Part shown: positions 46,486 to 58,700 of the stretch, in pieces | Numbering within the stretch: position 1 is the first letter of the stretch | Layout of the letters: the number at the start of each line of letters is the position of its first letter | Translations under genes and position numbers: made by a program | Origin: Rhea pennata | Taxonomy: Eukaryota; Chordata; Aves; Rheiformes; Rheidae | DNA length: 64,000 nucleotides | Direction: 5' to 3' | NCBI RefSeq assembly: GCF_028389875.1 | Contig: NC_084678.1 | Location: 17,452,899 to 17,516,898 of the forward strand | Notes under the pieces: model-generated | Databases searched by the model: none | What the model was told of the DNA's origin: nothing | Seen by the model: the letters and a program-made list of their open reading frames with translations, nothing else

Positions 46486-47515
46486 CTCACCGGGCTCCCC
46501 CGCGGCTTACCGGGATGAACGGCACCGCTTTAGCGACGCCCCCGCCTCCAGGTAGGCCCGAGCCGAACAAAGGGCATTCCCGCCCGGCGGGGCGGCGAGC
46601 CGCGTCCTCCCGAGCGCCGCCGTCCTGGCGAGCGCGGCCTGCCCGGTGCCCGTGACACCGCGCCGCGAGGACTGCCGGTGCCCAGCCCTGTTTCTTCGCG
46701 GCTGGGGGGAGCAATTCCTGGTACTCGCTGCTATTAGCAACGAGCTCCTGCAGCCTCAGCCCGGTACCGAGCGGGCGCCAGCTCGGCCCGGGCAGCAGCA
46801 CACCCTTGCGCCGCCACCCGCCCCCCCGGCCGCCGTAGCCGCCCCCCCGCCGGCCGCCGTAGCCGGCTGGGCGGGCCGGGCGGCGCGCGGAGCCCGAGCA
46901 CGAGGACCGCCACGGGACCCGCGAGAACGGGGCCCACGCTACCCGCCCCCGCGCCCGCCAGCCAATCAACCGCCAGGAAAGCCCCGCCGGGCGGGGCCTG
47001 GAGGCGGGCGCTCCTATTGGCTGAGCCGTGTGTCACTCACGGCCTGCCCCACTCCGCCCCTCACCTCGGCGGCCGGCGGAGGGCTCGGGCCTTTCCCCTT
47101 CGCCGGTCCGGCGGGCCCGGCTGGCAGCACAGCGAGAGGTCGCGGGGAGCCCTGCCGGGCCTGAGCCCGCTCAGCAGTCCCCGGGCTCCTCCTTCATCGC
47201 CCGCCAGGCGGCCGCCGCGCTCCTGGGCCGCGCCGGGGGGGCGCGGTAGGGTAGGAGGGGGCAAAGAGGGGGCGGTGCGCATGCGCAGCGCGCCGCGAGC
47301 CCGAGCGGGGAGCAGTGCGCATGCGCAGGGGAGGCGGGGCGGGACTGTCCGTTAATACGGCGGGAGCGGAGGCGGTGGCGCGCGGCAGTGCGCATGCGCC
47401 GCCCGGCCGCGCGGAGCCGTGGGCTTTGGCGCCCCCTGTGGGCTGCGGCAGGGCGCTAATGGCGGCCGCTGCCCCGAGCCGGCCCCGCGGCCAGCTGGTT
47501 TTTTCCCTTTTCTCG
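46486..47515. promoter_or_regulatory. CpG island: distal BCL2L1 promoter and possible bidirectional promoter
   Basis: About 1 kb of CpG-rich sequence. On the - strand a donor (CATCCCG/GTAAGC) at 46511/46510 marks the end of a likely BCL2L1 non-coding first exon. CCAAT boxes occur at about 46962 (+) and 47015 (ATTGG). Three copies of the NRF1 palindrome TGCGCATGCGC lie at 47276, 47316 and 47389. At 47455-47465 there is a YY1-type AATGGCGGC initiator on the + strand. The island therefore carries signals for transcription in both directions. Confidence 0.65.
47455..47514 (+). other. Candidate + strand first exon in the CpG island
   Basis: Starting at the YY1-type ATGGCGGC, an open frame (MAAAAPSRPRGQLVFSLF) runs to a consensus donor TCTC/GTGAGT at 47515. 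NRF1 sites upstream and YY1 over the start codon are the usual arrangement of short-5'-UTR housekeeping genes. No second exon was identified, and an ERV lies directly downstream. It could be the first exon of a + strand transcript, an lncRNA or a distal TPX2 start, or a chance match. Confidence 0.35.
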
Positions 47516-47599
47516 TGAGTTACGGTTCCCCAGCTCCAGTCCTGTGGAGTATCGCTCCAATGTCCACTAAAACGTAAGTCACACGAACCTGGGTGGCAT

Positions 47600-50500
47600 G
47601 GGCAACACGAGACGGTCACAGCCGGCCCCTTTGCCGGAATCCCAGGCCCTTGTCCCCAGGGCAGGCGTTTCCACTCTGACCGGGTGATGGGTCCGCCGGG
47701 CAGGACGAGCTTTTGGTTGGTCTTCCAAGGTTTGCTACATCACGCCCCTGGAGTTTCTCTGGTCCAGGTAGGCCTAGAAAGGAAGCAATTGCAGCAGGTT
47801 TTTGGTACTCTCTTAGTTTTTGGAAATCCACAAGGCCTCAGCCTCCAGAGAATAGGTTGGTAATGTGTTGGTGGTTGGTTATGGCTCGTTAATTGAGGGA
47901 TCCTCAGGTAGACGTTTGACGAGTGGTGGAGCCAGGCCTCTTTTCCAGCTACTTTTACAGCAAAATAAGAGATTAGCAATACTGTATAAGGGCCATCCCA
48001 TTTTTCATGAAGCTTAGTCTTTCTAGAACATACTTTAATTATGACTTTATCCCCGGGTTGGCTATCCCCAGGTCAAGGATCCTAATACCCACAGGTACTG
48101 CCTAAGACCACTGGGCTTGGTTCCAAGCATCATGAAAATGGGTTTGTAAGGCTAGTACATACCTGGTCAAATGTTCATCTCCATCCAAGAGGCTGGCTTT
48201 TGCTGGAATAAAAGTTCCTGGTATAGCCAAATGACGCCCAAACAAGACTTCTGCTTGGAGATAATCCTACTGGTTGTCTAACAGATCTTCAGATTTCCCA
48301 CAGGAGTAAGTTTAAGGCATTAGGCCATCTGAGACCTGTCTGTGTACATAGCCAGGCTAACTTCTTTTTAATAGTTCTGTTCATTCTGTCATCTTTCCCT
48401 GAAGACTGGGCATGATAAGGTGTATGTAATTCTCTATGAATTCCTAACATTTGATAATAATTTCCATAAAACTCCTGCTGAAAAGTGAGAACCCTATCTG
48501 AAACTAGTTTCTGGTACTCCATACCTAGGGACAATTTCTTTTAACAAGGCTGTAATCGCCACAGCCGAATCTGCTTTGTGGGTAGGAAAGGCTTCCATCC
48601 ATCCGCTTAGTTGATCAACTTTCACAAGAGATGTTTAAGTCCTGCTGCTGCTGGCATGTCAGCATAGTCAATTTGTAGACACTGGAATGGAAAATAAGCC
48701 CATGGGCAGCCTCCTCTGTTAATCTTTGGATGAGTATCATTAAATTTTTGACAAGTTGGACAGGCTGCTGTTATGCATTTTGCAACGACATGCACTCTGG
48801 AGCTACTCGAGTTTGTAGAATACAGGAGGCAACAGTCGATGCTCCTCCATGCCCATGATCATGATACCACCTAATCATAGAAAGTAAATATCTAAGGGAA
48901 GGATAGGCTTACTGTCAACAGTCCAAATTCCTTTTTCATCTTGAACTGCTTCCCATTTTTTCCAGTTCTCTATCCCCTTCTGTGGCATAGCTTCATACAT
49001 TTCTGCTGGACTCAATACAGCTGGCCAATCTCATACTGGATATGCAGTGGCTACAAGGAGAGGCTGTCTAGCAGTGGCTTTAGTTGCTGTGTCTGCCAAG
49101 TCATTTCCTTTAGGTACATCAGAGGTTTCTCCTGTATAAGCAGGACAGTAAATAACAGCAATTTCTTTGGGGAGCGTCATGACCTTTAATAATTCCCATA
49201 CTACTTATCCACTATTTGCTTTCCCTGCAGATGCAAGGAGTCCCCTTTCTTTCCACAGCATTCTCATTGCACGACATACTCTGAATGCATATTTAGAGTC
49301 AGTATATACATGCACTTGCAGGTTCTTACCTATCTTTGCTGCTTGGGTTAATGCTATTAATTCTGCCCCTTGAGCGCTTAGAGACAGAGATAAGGGATTA
49401 GCCTCAAGTACCTCAAAGAGATTGGTGACAGCATAACCTGAATGGCGTCTTTCATCCAAATAATAGGATGATCCATCTATAAACAGAATGAAACCTGGAT
49501 TTCCCAAGGGTTTGTCTTTAAGATTCTCCCAAGACTTGCTCAGACTGACAACCACCTGTTCACAGGAATGAGGAGCCGCTCTGTCCTCAGGTAGGGGCAA
49601 TAGCATCACTAGTTTTAAGGTATTGCATCCCTTTAAGGTCACATTATCTGCATGTAGTATCATTACTGTCATCTAGCACCGCCATCTGTGGGTGTGCAGC
49701 TGCTTGCAAAGTGGCTGTTAAGTTTGAATATTTGGTACAGCAGCTGTTAGTGGGGCTGTATTAGCCTTCAGGTGCCAATAATCAACTGTCAAATGCCACC
49801 TCCCATCTGGTTTCCGTACTGGCTAGGCAAGTGAGGAGCAGGTTCTGGAGATAATCTGTCATTTCTCCAAATCAGCTATGACTTCAGGAATTCCATTTTG
49901 TGCCACAGCAGAAATCAGGTAGTGCGGTATGTTAGTAATTTTTGAATCAGGGAGTGTAGGGGCTGCATGAAGTGCATGCACTGTAACCTCCCTATTTCTG
50001 CCAGGGTAGGGGTCACTGTTTGAGCTGAAGTGCCAGGTTCATCCATTTAAAACACTGAAACCTAAAATATTTTCATTGTGATCTTTAACTGCAAAGCAAG
50101 TAGTTTACATGCACATTTCACCTGGGAGCCATAAATGACCGTGGCAGTTTGGCACATAACACTTGCTTTGTTCACACTGGTAATTTTAACTCTTTGCTGT
50201 CCTGGTTGCACACCCAGTTTCTCAGCTTCTTGTGTTAGTATTGAAATCTGTGCTCCCGTATCTATGAAAGACTTTACCATTTGGCCTTGAGGACCATCTG
50301 GAATCAAAATATATGGGTCATCATCACTTATCCACTGATAGGCCTCCACTTGCCAGACAGGCAAATGTAATGGCTTTCCAGGCATTACTCACTTCTTTGC
50401 TTCGTGCCCTGCAAGTTCTCCTGAAGGGGAAGGAAGGGGTTGCGTCTCTCTCTGGTTGCTGCTGGAGGAGTTGAAGTATGACCCATCCTTTCGACGTTAT

Positions 50501-51450
50501 CTCATTCCTGGAATGCTTCAATCAGCCACAAGTGTTTTAGGAGATGATATATTCACAGTATTTTGAAAGGACTTTTCCCCCCTTTTCTAGACACCTCTTT
50601 TTGCCTAGAAAATGCCCAATTGTCCCATACATACCAATAATCCATTTGTCTGGGAAACCTATTCTCCGTATGGGGGACACAGGAAAGTTCTCCCACTTTC
50701 AAAGGTTCAAAGGAATTCAAATTTTCATTTGTTACTCCTTGCAGCAGGTGTGATCACTCTCACACTCTCTCTCTGGGAACCGTACTCACACCACCTGAGT
50801 CTTTGACTGCTAGGACTGCTGTCCCTTTGCAGTGGGTGGTTTTATCAGCCGACGGGTGCCCCTTTTGGTTCCCAGCTTATACACGCTCACACTAGTCGTG
50901 GCACCCGGTACACCCTACGGTGACTGGCCTGCGTACCCCTTACAGTGCACTTTGTTACCAAAACAGAATTTAGGTGGGAATTGAAGATCCACCCATTTGG
51001 TGCCTCTCATTGCCAAAAATCCCAGGTGAACTCACCTGATGGTGCCAGATGATCATTTGGAGATTAGAGGCCCTATTGGTGGCCACTCAGGGTCTCATCT
51101 GTGTTGACCAAACTGTTAAGTAAAAGTAGGCTCACTGGCCACTATAACAGGCCAAATCAGAGCAAAGTAAGTTTTAATGGCACATGTAGTAATTACAGCT
51201 CAAGCTGAGTGCCTCCAAAGCAGGACCCTGTTTGAACAAATCCCTGGGTAATTATACCCTTCCAGCGTCATATCCACCTCATAGTTCTGAACCAATTCTA
51301 ATATTAGAGCTTTGGGTCTCCCAGCTGGTCCTTTCTATATTTTCCAGATGTTTTCTTACTTTGCTTCTGCCTTGTTGTCTGGCTCTTCTACTTCCTTATC
51401 TTGTCCTTCGGAACCAGTCTTGTGGTTCTTTTGTTTCTTTCTTCTGTGTC
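47600..51450 (-). mobile_element. Gammaretrovirus-like (class I) ERV fossil, - strand
   Basis: Read on the - strand, parts appear in retroviral order: aspartic protease (around 50062-50385, with the DTGAQ active-site motif), a piece of reverse transcriptase (around 49750-49830), RNase H (around 49205-49672, FIDGSS and YTDSKYA motifs), then integrase with its zinc finger, core and C-terminal domain (around 47880-48960). The GPYTVLL and AVKVAG words in the integrase tail point to the gammaretrovirus-like class. Gag and env are not clearly visible. A probable 5' LTR and leader occupy roughly 50540-51450, but the LTR borders and a matching 3' LTR were not resolved. The copy is broken many times over and is clearly a fossil; its age cannot be set without an LTR pair. 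Confidence 0.85.
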
Positions 51451-52460
51451 CTTGGTTAAAGTCCTCCCTGCTGGTGCTCATTAATGCTAAACTGCTTATT
51501 TCTCTCCACGCAGTGTTCCTGTATTTCTCCCATGTGGCCTGTACCTCGTGGACTGTTTGTGCCTCACTGTGTTGTCTTTCCAGCAGATCTCAGGGTGGCT
51601 GAAGTCCCCCATGAGAATCAGGGCCTGTGATCGTGAGGCTACTTCCAGCTGTCTGTAGAAGGCCTCATTGACTTTCTCTGCCTGATCAGGTGGCCTGTAG
51701 TGAACACCCACAACAGTGTCCCCCATGTTAGCCTGCCCTTTAATCTTTACCCATAAGCTCTCGGCTTGCTTGTCATCCACCCCTAGGCAGAGCTCGATAC
51801 ATTCCAGTTGCTCTCTCACATAAAGAGCAACTCCACCACCTCGCCTTCCTGGTCTGGCTTTTCTACAAAGCACGTAGCTATCCATGACAGCATTCCAACC
51901 ATGCGAGCTATCCCCGCCAAGTCTCTGTAACTGCAATGAGATCATGGCCCTGCAACTGCACGCAGAGCTCCAGTTCCTCCTGTTTATTCCCCATGCTGTA
52001 TGCATTGGCCTGAAGGCATTTCGGAGAGGCAACCGAGCATGCAGGTTTCCCAGGAGGGCTGCAAGAGGATCCCCTGTGCCATGTCCACATGCACTTCCCA
52101 GGCTGCACGCTCTGCTGGAGGCCTCCTGACCTGAGCCGTGTTTTGCCCTGTCTCTAACGCCCCCCTTCCCCGGCAAGCTGAGCAGGAGGCCGTTCCCCTT
52201 GCGCCAGCCCGTTGAAGGAGCTGATCCTCTGGTCAGGAGCAAACTGCAACAGGTAGGACGGGAGGAAGTAATGCAGGGCTTTGACCCCGCAGGGAAGGTG
52301 CTTGTGTTTGACAGGGAACACACGGTGGCGGCGAGACAGAAACCCCAAAGCGGCCAGCTGGGCGCTGCAGCAGCGGTGACGCTTGGGGCAACAGGACCGG
52401 GGTGCCCGCATGCCGCAGCTCCTCCGGCATCAGCGGGGTTGAGACAAACCATCCGAGCTG
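51451..52460 (-). mobile_element. CR1 LINE fragment (endonuclease region), broken
   Basis: On the - strand, 51590-52060 encodes the CR1 apurinic-type endonuclease: SMGNKQEELELCVQLQ and TETW in one frame, then GRRGGGVALYVREQLEC, ESLWVKIKGQ, VVGVHYRPPDQ and LILMGDFSHPEICWKDNT in another, so at least one frameshift separates the start of the domain from the rest. Below 51580 the frame jumps to a word like the later CR1 linker (ATWEKYRNTAWREI), indicating an internal deletion, and the reverse transcriptase and 3' end are missing. The GC-rich 52110-52460 probably is the CR1 5' region. CR1 is the dominant LINE of birds and other reptiles. The copy cannot be active. Confidence 0.88.
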
Positions 52461-52689
52461 TCCTCCTGCCAAACCGGCGCTTGCTGACTCACGACCGGTC
52501 TCGAGAGCGATAGGGAGCCGCTAGGGACGTTATCTCTGCCCACAGCGCCCCGGCACTACCAGCCAGCGGGCCCGGCGGCTTCTGTCCCCGCCAGACAAGC
52601 CGCACGGCAGCGCGGCCGACGCCTCCCCGCAATCCACGCGCCCGCCGCACCCGATAGGCCGCCTCGGATCACGGGACCAAGCCTCGCCC

Positions 52690-52994
52690 TTCACGATTGG
52701 TCGGTCGATTCCTCCCCGCTGTCTTACGGGAGTTGTGGTTTGCCAGCGGCTCGCCTTGCGTTCTGCAGTGCGCGTAGGCACTACGCTTCCCGTCAGCCCC
52801 TGCGCCTAGCCGTTGGCTTCCAGGAGCGGCCTTTGTTTATCCGGGCACCTTCGCCTCCCGGCGGGTCGCCCAATCGGCGCGCGAGGAGGTGTCGGTGCGG
52901 GCGCTGATTGGTGCGTTCGGATTGGCGAGCCGAGTTTCAAAATTCGTTAACGGCGGCGGCGCTGGCGCTGAGGCGAGCGGGCGGCGGCGCTGAG
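52690..52994 (+). promoter_or_regulatory. TPX2: TPX2 promoter (NF-Y/CHR type) and non-coding exon 1
   Basis: CCAAT boxes at 52870-52874 (forward), 52907-52911 and 52921-52925 (ATTGG, reverse) precede TTCAAA at 52936-52941, the reverse complement of the CHR element TTTGAA. CCAAT plus CHR is the hallmark of G2/M genes bound by NF-Y and the DREAM/B-MYB-MuvB complexes, and mammalian TPX2 is one of them. A further ATTGG lies at about 52694. Exon 1 ends with a consensus donor CTGAG/GTGAGG at 52994/52995. The start is probably between 52945 and 52970; no TATA box is present. Confidence 0.8.
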
Positions 52995-55695
52995 GTGAGG
53001 GGGAGCGGGCGGCCGGCCGGCCGGCGGCGGCGGCGGGGAGGCTCTGCGGGGCACGGGCGGCGCCCCGCTCGGGTCTCTGCCGGCCGCAGGAGCGCGCTAG
53101 CCCCGGCAAGCGTCCTCCGGTAACGGCGGGCTCCCGCTCGGGGCGGCGGCCGTCGGGGCTGAGGCCTCTTCCCGGTAGCCCGGGCCGCTGGGGTAGCCGG
53201 GCCCGGCCCGGCCCAGCGGCGGGGCCGCCTTGTCTGCTCTCTCGGAGCCGGACGCGGCGCCCTGTGAGGCGCGACCCTTTGCCGGCTGCTCCACGCGGCG
53301 CCTCCGAGCCCCCGCTGCGCCGCTGCCGGGGCGCCGCTGGCGCGAGGAGCCGCAGGGCTGTGGGGAGCGGAGCCGGCCGGGGGCAGAGCGACCCAGGGCC
53401 GGGCTCCGAGGCTGGCCGGAGCCTTAGCAGCCGCAGGCGACGGAGCTTGAGGCCGCCTCGGAGGACCGTGTGCAGACCGCGGGGGAACCCCGGCTTACTC
53501 GGCCCAGACCCCATCCACCTCCTCCCACCCCCGAGATGGGGTCATAGTACTGTGATAAGCCTTTGACTTGGCAGCTGTGTCACGACTGAAACAAACCTCT
53601 GCGCTGAGATCTGAGTCTTCAAAATCACCAAATTTGACCCGAAGAAAGCCTTAAGCGAGGCATGTTTCTTTCACCCTGAAATACAGCAAGGTACTATGCT
53701 AATGTCAGCATGGGCAAGGCTATGCCACGTGTTGTGTTTATTTGTTAACTGTTCATTCATACTGACCGCTCAAAGCCAGAACTGTGCATCTTTCCTTGGA
53801 AATCAAGACAAATGATTTTACTACTTCTCAAGAAAAATCCTGCTTCCTTGGGAAGGAGGGAAGAAAACAGGCAAAATGTAACTTAAGTAGTTAAAAACTA
53901 TCAAGTTAGCTATTCTTATATAGTGCTTTTTTCAAATCAGAGGAGCTTCAATTTATCTGACAATAAGTTGAGGTTATAGTGGCTAAAAATAACTTGCTGC
54001 TCCTTCAAGAGTTATTCTTAGAATGTCCCATCTTCATTTCTTCTAAAACTTGTGGCCTCTCATTTACAGAGTGTGAGATGTCAGAGCTGTTTATTTCGGG
54101 CTGTTGTGAGGGGAGGAAGCTCTGGGTAGCTATTACTAGGGCACAGGCTGCTTGTGAGGAAAGCTGCTGTTCTTGTGCCTTACTCTTCCTTTAGCTCTAG
54201 GCTAATGACAGCAGGTGAGGGTGGTCTGCAGAGCTCTGTAATCTCTGATATCTTGCCTATGTGGAGTTAAAGCCTATGTCTCACTGTTTGAATTTCAGTA
54301 TTAAATGTTGGAATAGAAACCATTACTTCTGTTCTGCACCTAGGGTAATGAATTCAGCATTGATTCTGTACTATGGAAAAACATGTTTGAGCATCAAGGG
54401 GGAAATATCAGAGAAGAAAAACAGATTATATATTTGTTAGAAGTGTTTCCTTAACCTCACTCAAGAAAAAGATGGAAGGGGGCTTCTGTTATTGGCTACA
54501 AGACTAAGAACTCCAGACTGGAAAAAAGTTTGGCAGAGTTTTTAAACAAAGTTGTTAAGAGGAACTTTTAAAACTTTGGTTAAAATCTCTATTGCCTTTT
54601 TATTTTTCCATTCTTTAATTATATTCTTCTACACATTCCCCCAGCCCAACAGGCAAGCAAGCCTTTCTCCTCAGTACTTAAATTGTTAGGTGAATGTAGC
54701 TTTCTCCTTCTATTTGGCAAGCCTGGAAGTAGCCATTGGAATGGGGAGCAACAGCAGCTCTGGAGGACACCGCATGTGAGACCTGTGGCCTTCTCCCAGC
54801 TCTATTTGTGGCCACTTCAGTCATGCTCTTAGCATAGCTGGGCACCCTGTCTCTTCTCCTGGCTGCCTGGGACAGAGAGGGAGTGTGGTGAGGAGGATGG
54901 GTGTTTGTAAAACTAGAAAACAAAAGGGTAAATGCTCAACCTGGAAGAATTTTAGTTTAGCTATTTAGCTTTAGCAAAGTGATAATTATGCACTTACCTT
55001 AGAGTTTGGGGGAAAAAAGCTATTTGGGGACCACAAAACAGCAGATGGTCAGACAGTATTCCTTGCGTGGCATCATATGAAGGAGTTCACATGGCTGCAG
55101 TCTGGTGAGATAGCTTCCTACAAGGTTCTTAGTCTATCTCTGGAGAAGTAGTTTTCAACCCTTTGTAATAGTCCAGTTTATTGAAAAGCATCTGGTATCT
55201 TTATGTGGATTATCATTCCAATAAAAGACATAAATGCATTAGCAATTTCAAGCTGGTGAAGCAACAGAGGGAAGGAATGCTTTGTGTTGTGGAATAAAAG
55301 ATGCCAGCCTGGATTAAGCCAGTTGTCTGGTTAGTCCAGTGTTAAATGTCTAAACAGCAGTCAGTGTTAAATGCTTAAGCAGAAGGTACCAGAATTACCA
55401 CAGCAAATTGTCATGCAGCATCCTTGGGCTTGAGGAAGCTTTTCTTGCTAACTCCTAATAGTCCATTTTGGATCTGAAGGCATACAAACCACTGGCTTCA
55501 GATTTATCTACTGATGTAACTCGAAATATCCTTTTTTTTTGCATCTGGTACTATCTACCCCCCTTTTCCAATCCTGGTAGGATCTTAAAAGTAAATGACA
55601 TCTGTAGCTTATGAAGCTCCAGTTACATGTTGTGATAAGATGCCTTTTCTCCTGTTGACAAAGGGCTGCCTACAAGTAAACTGCAAGACAGCAAG

Positions 55696-55726
<31 letters not shown>

Positions 55727-58700
55727 CTGCACAGCTCCTTTGCCTTGTCCATTGATGCCTCCCCATTTGCTTTTTCTCCATGGGATGTTTAATTTCTTAT
55801 CTTGGAGCTTTGCTTCCTCACCCTGATACCAAGGGCTTATACAACTAGGGGAACTCTCAGCTTTAGTCAGTTATTACATTGCTTAATGACCATGGGTCTG
55901 TGTTGGGTTACTGTCCTAAAATAAGAGTCTCTTTGGATTAAGTCATAATTGTGTAGTGTGAAGTATTCCCTTACAACACGCTTGGTGCTACATTCACGTA
56001 TTAGAGCTAGGCAACTAGGCCAGCGCCTCATTAGGTCTCCTTGGAGTTGATCCTTTCAAGCCTTCTCTGGCCTACATTTTTACTGGCAAGAAATTAGCAA
56101 CTACATTTAGACAATGAAGTTGAGCATACCTGTGACTGAATCAAAGAATATATCACCTGAACGCTTGTCTGTGTTTTAAAGCTAATTCAGGTTAGGGTGA
56201 GGGGTGAAATTATTCCAAAATACCTATTGCATTTGCTGTTGTGTCAGTTTTATTCTAGGATAGGAATGCTTATTCCAATTTAGCTCAGTTTTTTTTCAAA
56301 GCTAACTAATACAAATGTGGCCAGGCACTCTTCTGGAACATGCCAAAGTTCAGTTATTCATAAGAAACTTGATGTGTAGAGAACCCACAGTCTATTCCTC
56401 TCTGTAAACTTTTTTTTGTAGGATTATTGTGTTCCCATAACCATGGCCTGGTGCATTGTGCCTGCTAACTAGGTTAAGTACCTGCTAATGAAAAGAAATT
56501 TCTGCACCACACTTCCTGTAGGAAAAGTGCTATGGTGGAGGAAAGAGTATTGCCTCCTATCTTTCAGGAAAAAAAATGAGATAACAGTGGTCCTTTCATC
56601 AAGATCGTGATCAGATGCCTTAAAAGTGCTTAGTCTGTCCTTGGAGAGGGTGGGCAGCAGGCTTAAACTGTACTTTACTGAACCTATTTCTATTCCAGAA
56701 ATCTTACAATGGCTGGATCACAGTGATAATCTTTCCTAATCAATGTGTGCTCAGTCCCAAACAGAGCTGATTATGGAGGTTTGAAATGCCTCTCAGTGAA
56801 CCTCTGCTCCTTAGGAAATCCTATTCTGTGCAAGACTCACAGGATATGTAGGGATTTGAAATGAGGATGCCATGAGTTCATCTGACTGAAATGGATTCAC
56901 TGGAGTTTAGTCAGAATAACTTTTAGCTCCTTACTGACTCTTTCAAGAAACTTGGCATATGAAACTGTGATATTGATAAACACTTTGTTATAATGATTGG
57001 CTATTCATTTGAGTCTAGGGGTGGAGGGAAGGAGAGAGAAAAGGGGGATCAGGATGAAGACACACTCTTCTTTCTCAGACTGCTGACACTGTGAAGGAGC
57101 ATGGACTTGACACAGTAAGAAGTTGGAAATAATTCGACTTATGTGAACTGTGACAACTCTGCAGCAGTCTAGCAGTGGATACAAGTATCTGTGAAACATG
57201 ATGCCTGGTGCTCCAATTTGGTGGACTGATTTGGGAGGGGTAGGGGAGAATGCAGATGACGCATTTGACTCTTAAAAAAAAAAAAAAAAAAAAGCAGTGT
57301 TGACAGAAACTCTATCTTGATTAAGGATGGTAGGAAAGCGTTCAATTCCAGCCCTCTCTTGAGCTCAGTTACAATTGGTTTTGGCTCTGATTCTTCTGTT
57401 TGCCTTCTTTGGGTCTTTACCCTGACAGCTTCATGGTCATGTAGCTGACTCTAACAGCATTCTTCCCCTTAACTCTAGCACCTCTGTCCTGGGGAGCTTA
57501 AGGGTTCATGGTGCAGCTATCCTCAGGAGAGGCCTGTGAGTTATGAGCAGTAATGGTGCCTCCTAAATGCTGCTTTCCTTTACTCTTGGATGTATTCTTA
57601 TGGAATAGAGCATACTGTCTAGGCTGAACTATAGGTGATCTGCCTAGACAGATAGGTTTAGCTCAAAGATGTTGTGGATGAAGAATATACTGCTTTAGAA
57701 TGGATTGAACTCAAAAAAAGCAAAGTTCTTGTCATCTTTTTGGAGAGTATTTTTGAAACTTATCAGCATGTGCTTTGCCCTGCAGCTGTGTGAGATACCA
57801 TGAAAGCATGAAAAAACCTTTGCCAGAAGTTGTTGTTACAGCTAAGGATTTATAACTTCATTGCTGGCTTTATTCCTTTTCACTTGAATTTGACATTAGG
57901 ACTACTTTTGCTGCCAGTGCTCCACTAATTAACTACATAGACTGTTCTTGATTCTGTCATAGTATTTGGTTTGTTTATAGTCTGGACAGGCTTTTGAAGT
58001 AGTGCCATGGACTTCTACACTACCTTCTTCATTCCTTTTGCCCAGTAACAATATTCTGCAAAACTCTTTCCATTTTGAAAGTTGATGTGCTCTGTAGAAG
58101 AGCATGTTTGTAATAATATTACTTCTTGCCTGTAGCCCTTCAGAGGGAGAAAAAATGAGCTTTGCTGTGCTTTGGAGTCACCCTCGTGATAGGAGGCTGT
58201 AGCTTTATAAATCTGTTTCCTGGTAATGGTAAGAACTTACCTTGCTGTATATGGTGAGAGATGCAAGGACAAACCGGACCCTCTCTGGAAAAGCTTTGTA
58301 GTTCCATCTTAAAAATACACTTCTAGCTCTTACAGGTACAATGAAAATCTTCAAAACTTGATGTCTTTGATATTTTTGAAACCTACAAGTAACAACAGTG
58401 CTAAACTGTTCTTTAACTTTGCCAATCAGCAGTTGAATAAAACTATATTGCTTATAAAGGTTTCTATCTAAAGGCAGTGAGTTTTGAGAGAAGAAAATGT
58501 ACCAAAGACTGTCCTAGCATCTGTGTCCAGAAACCATGCAGAAGAAGAAAAAGGCAGGGTTGCTTCTTACATCATGTAGGGCTGGGAGGAGATGTGATGT
58601 TATTGTTTTCCAGTGTAAGCTCTGGATTCTTCCTGGCATTTGATACTAGAAGGAGTGTTATCTTTACAGGAACCTGGGGCCAGTACTCTAGAGAAACATC

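Noticed and set aside
55680-55723. Poly(A) run considered as the tail of a processed pseudogene or SINE
   Set aside because: No gene-like or tRNA-like body precedes it and no target-site duplication was seen.
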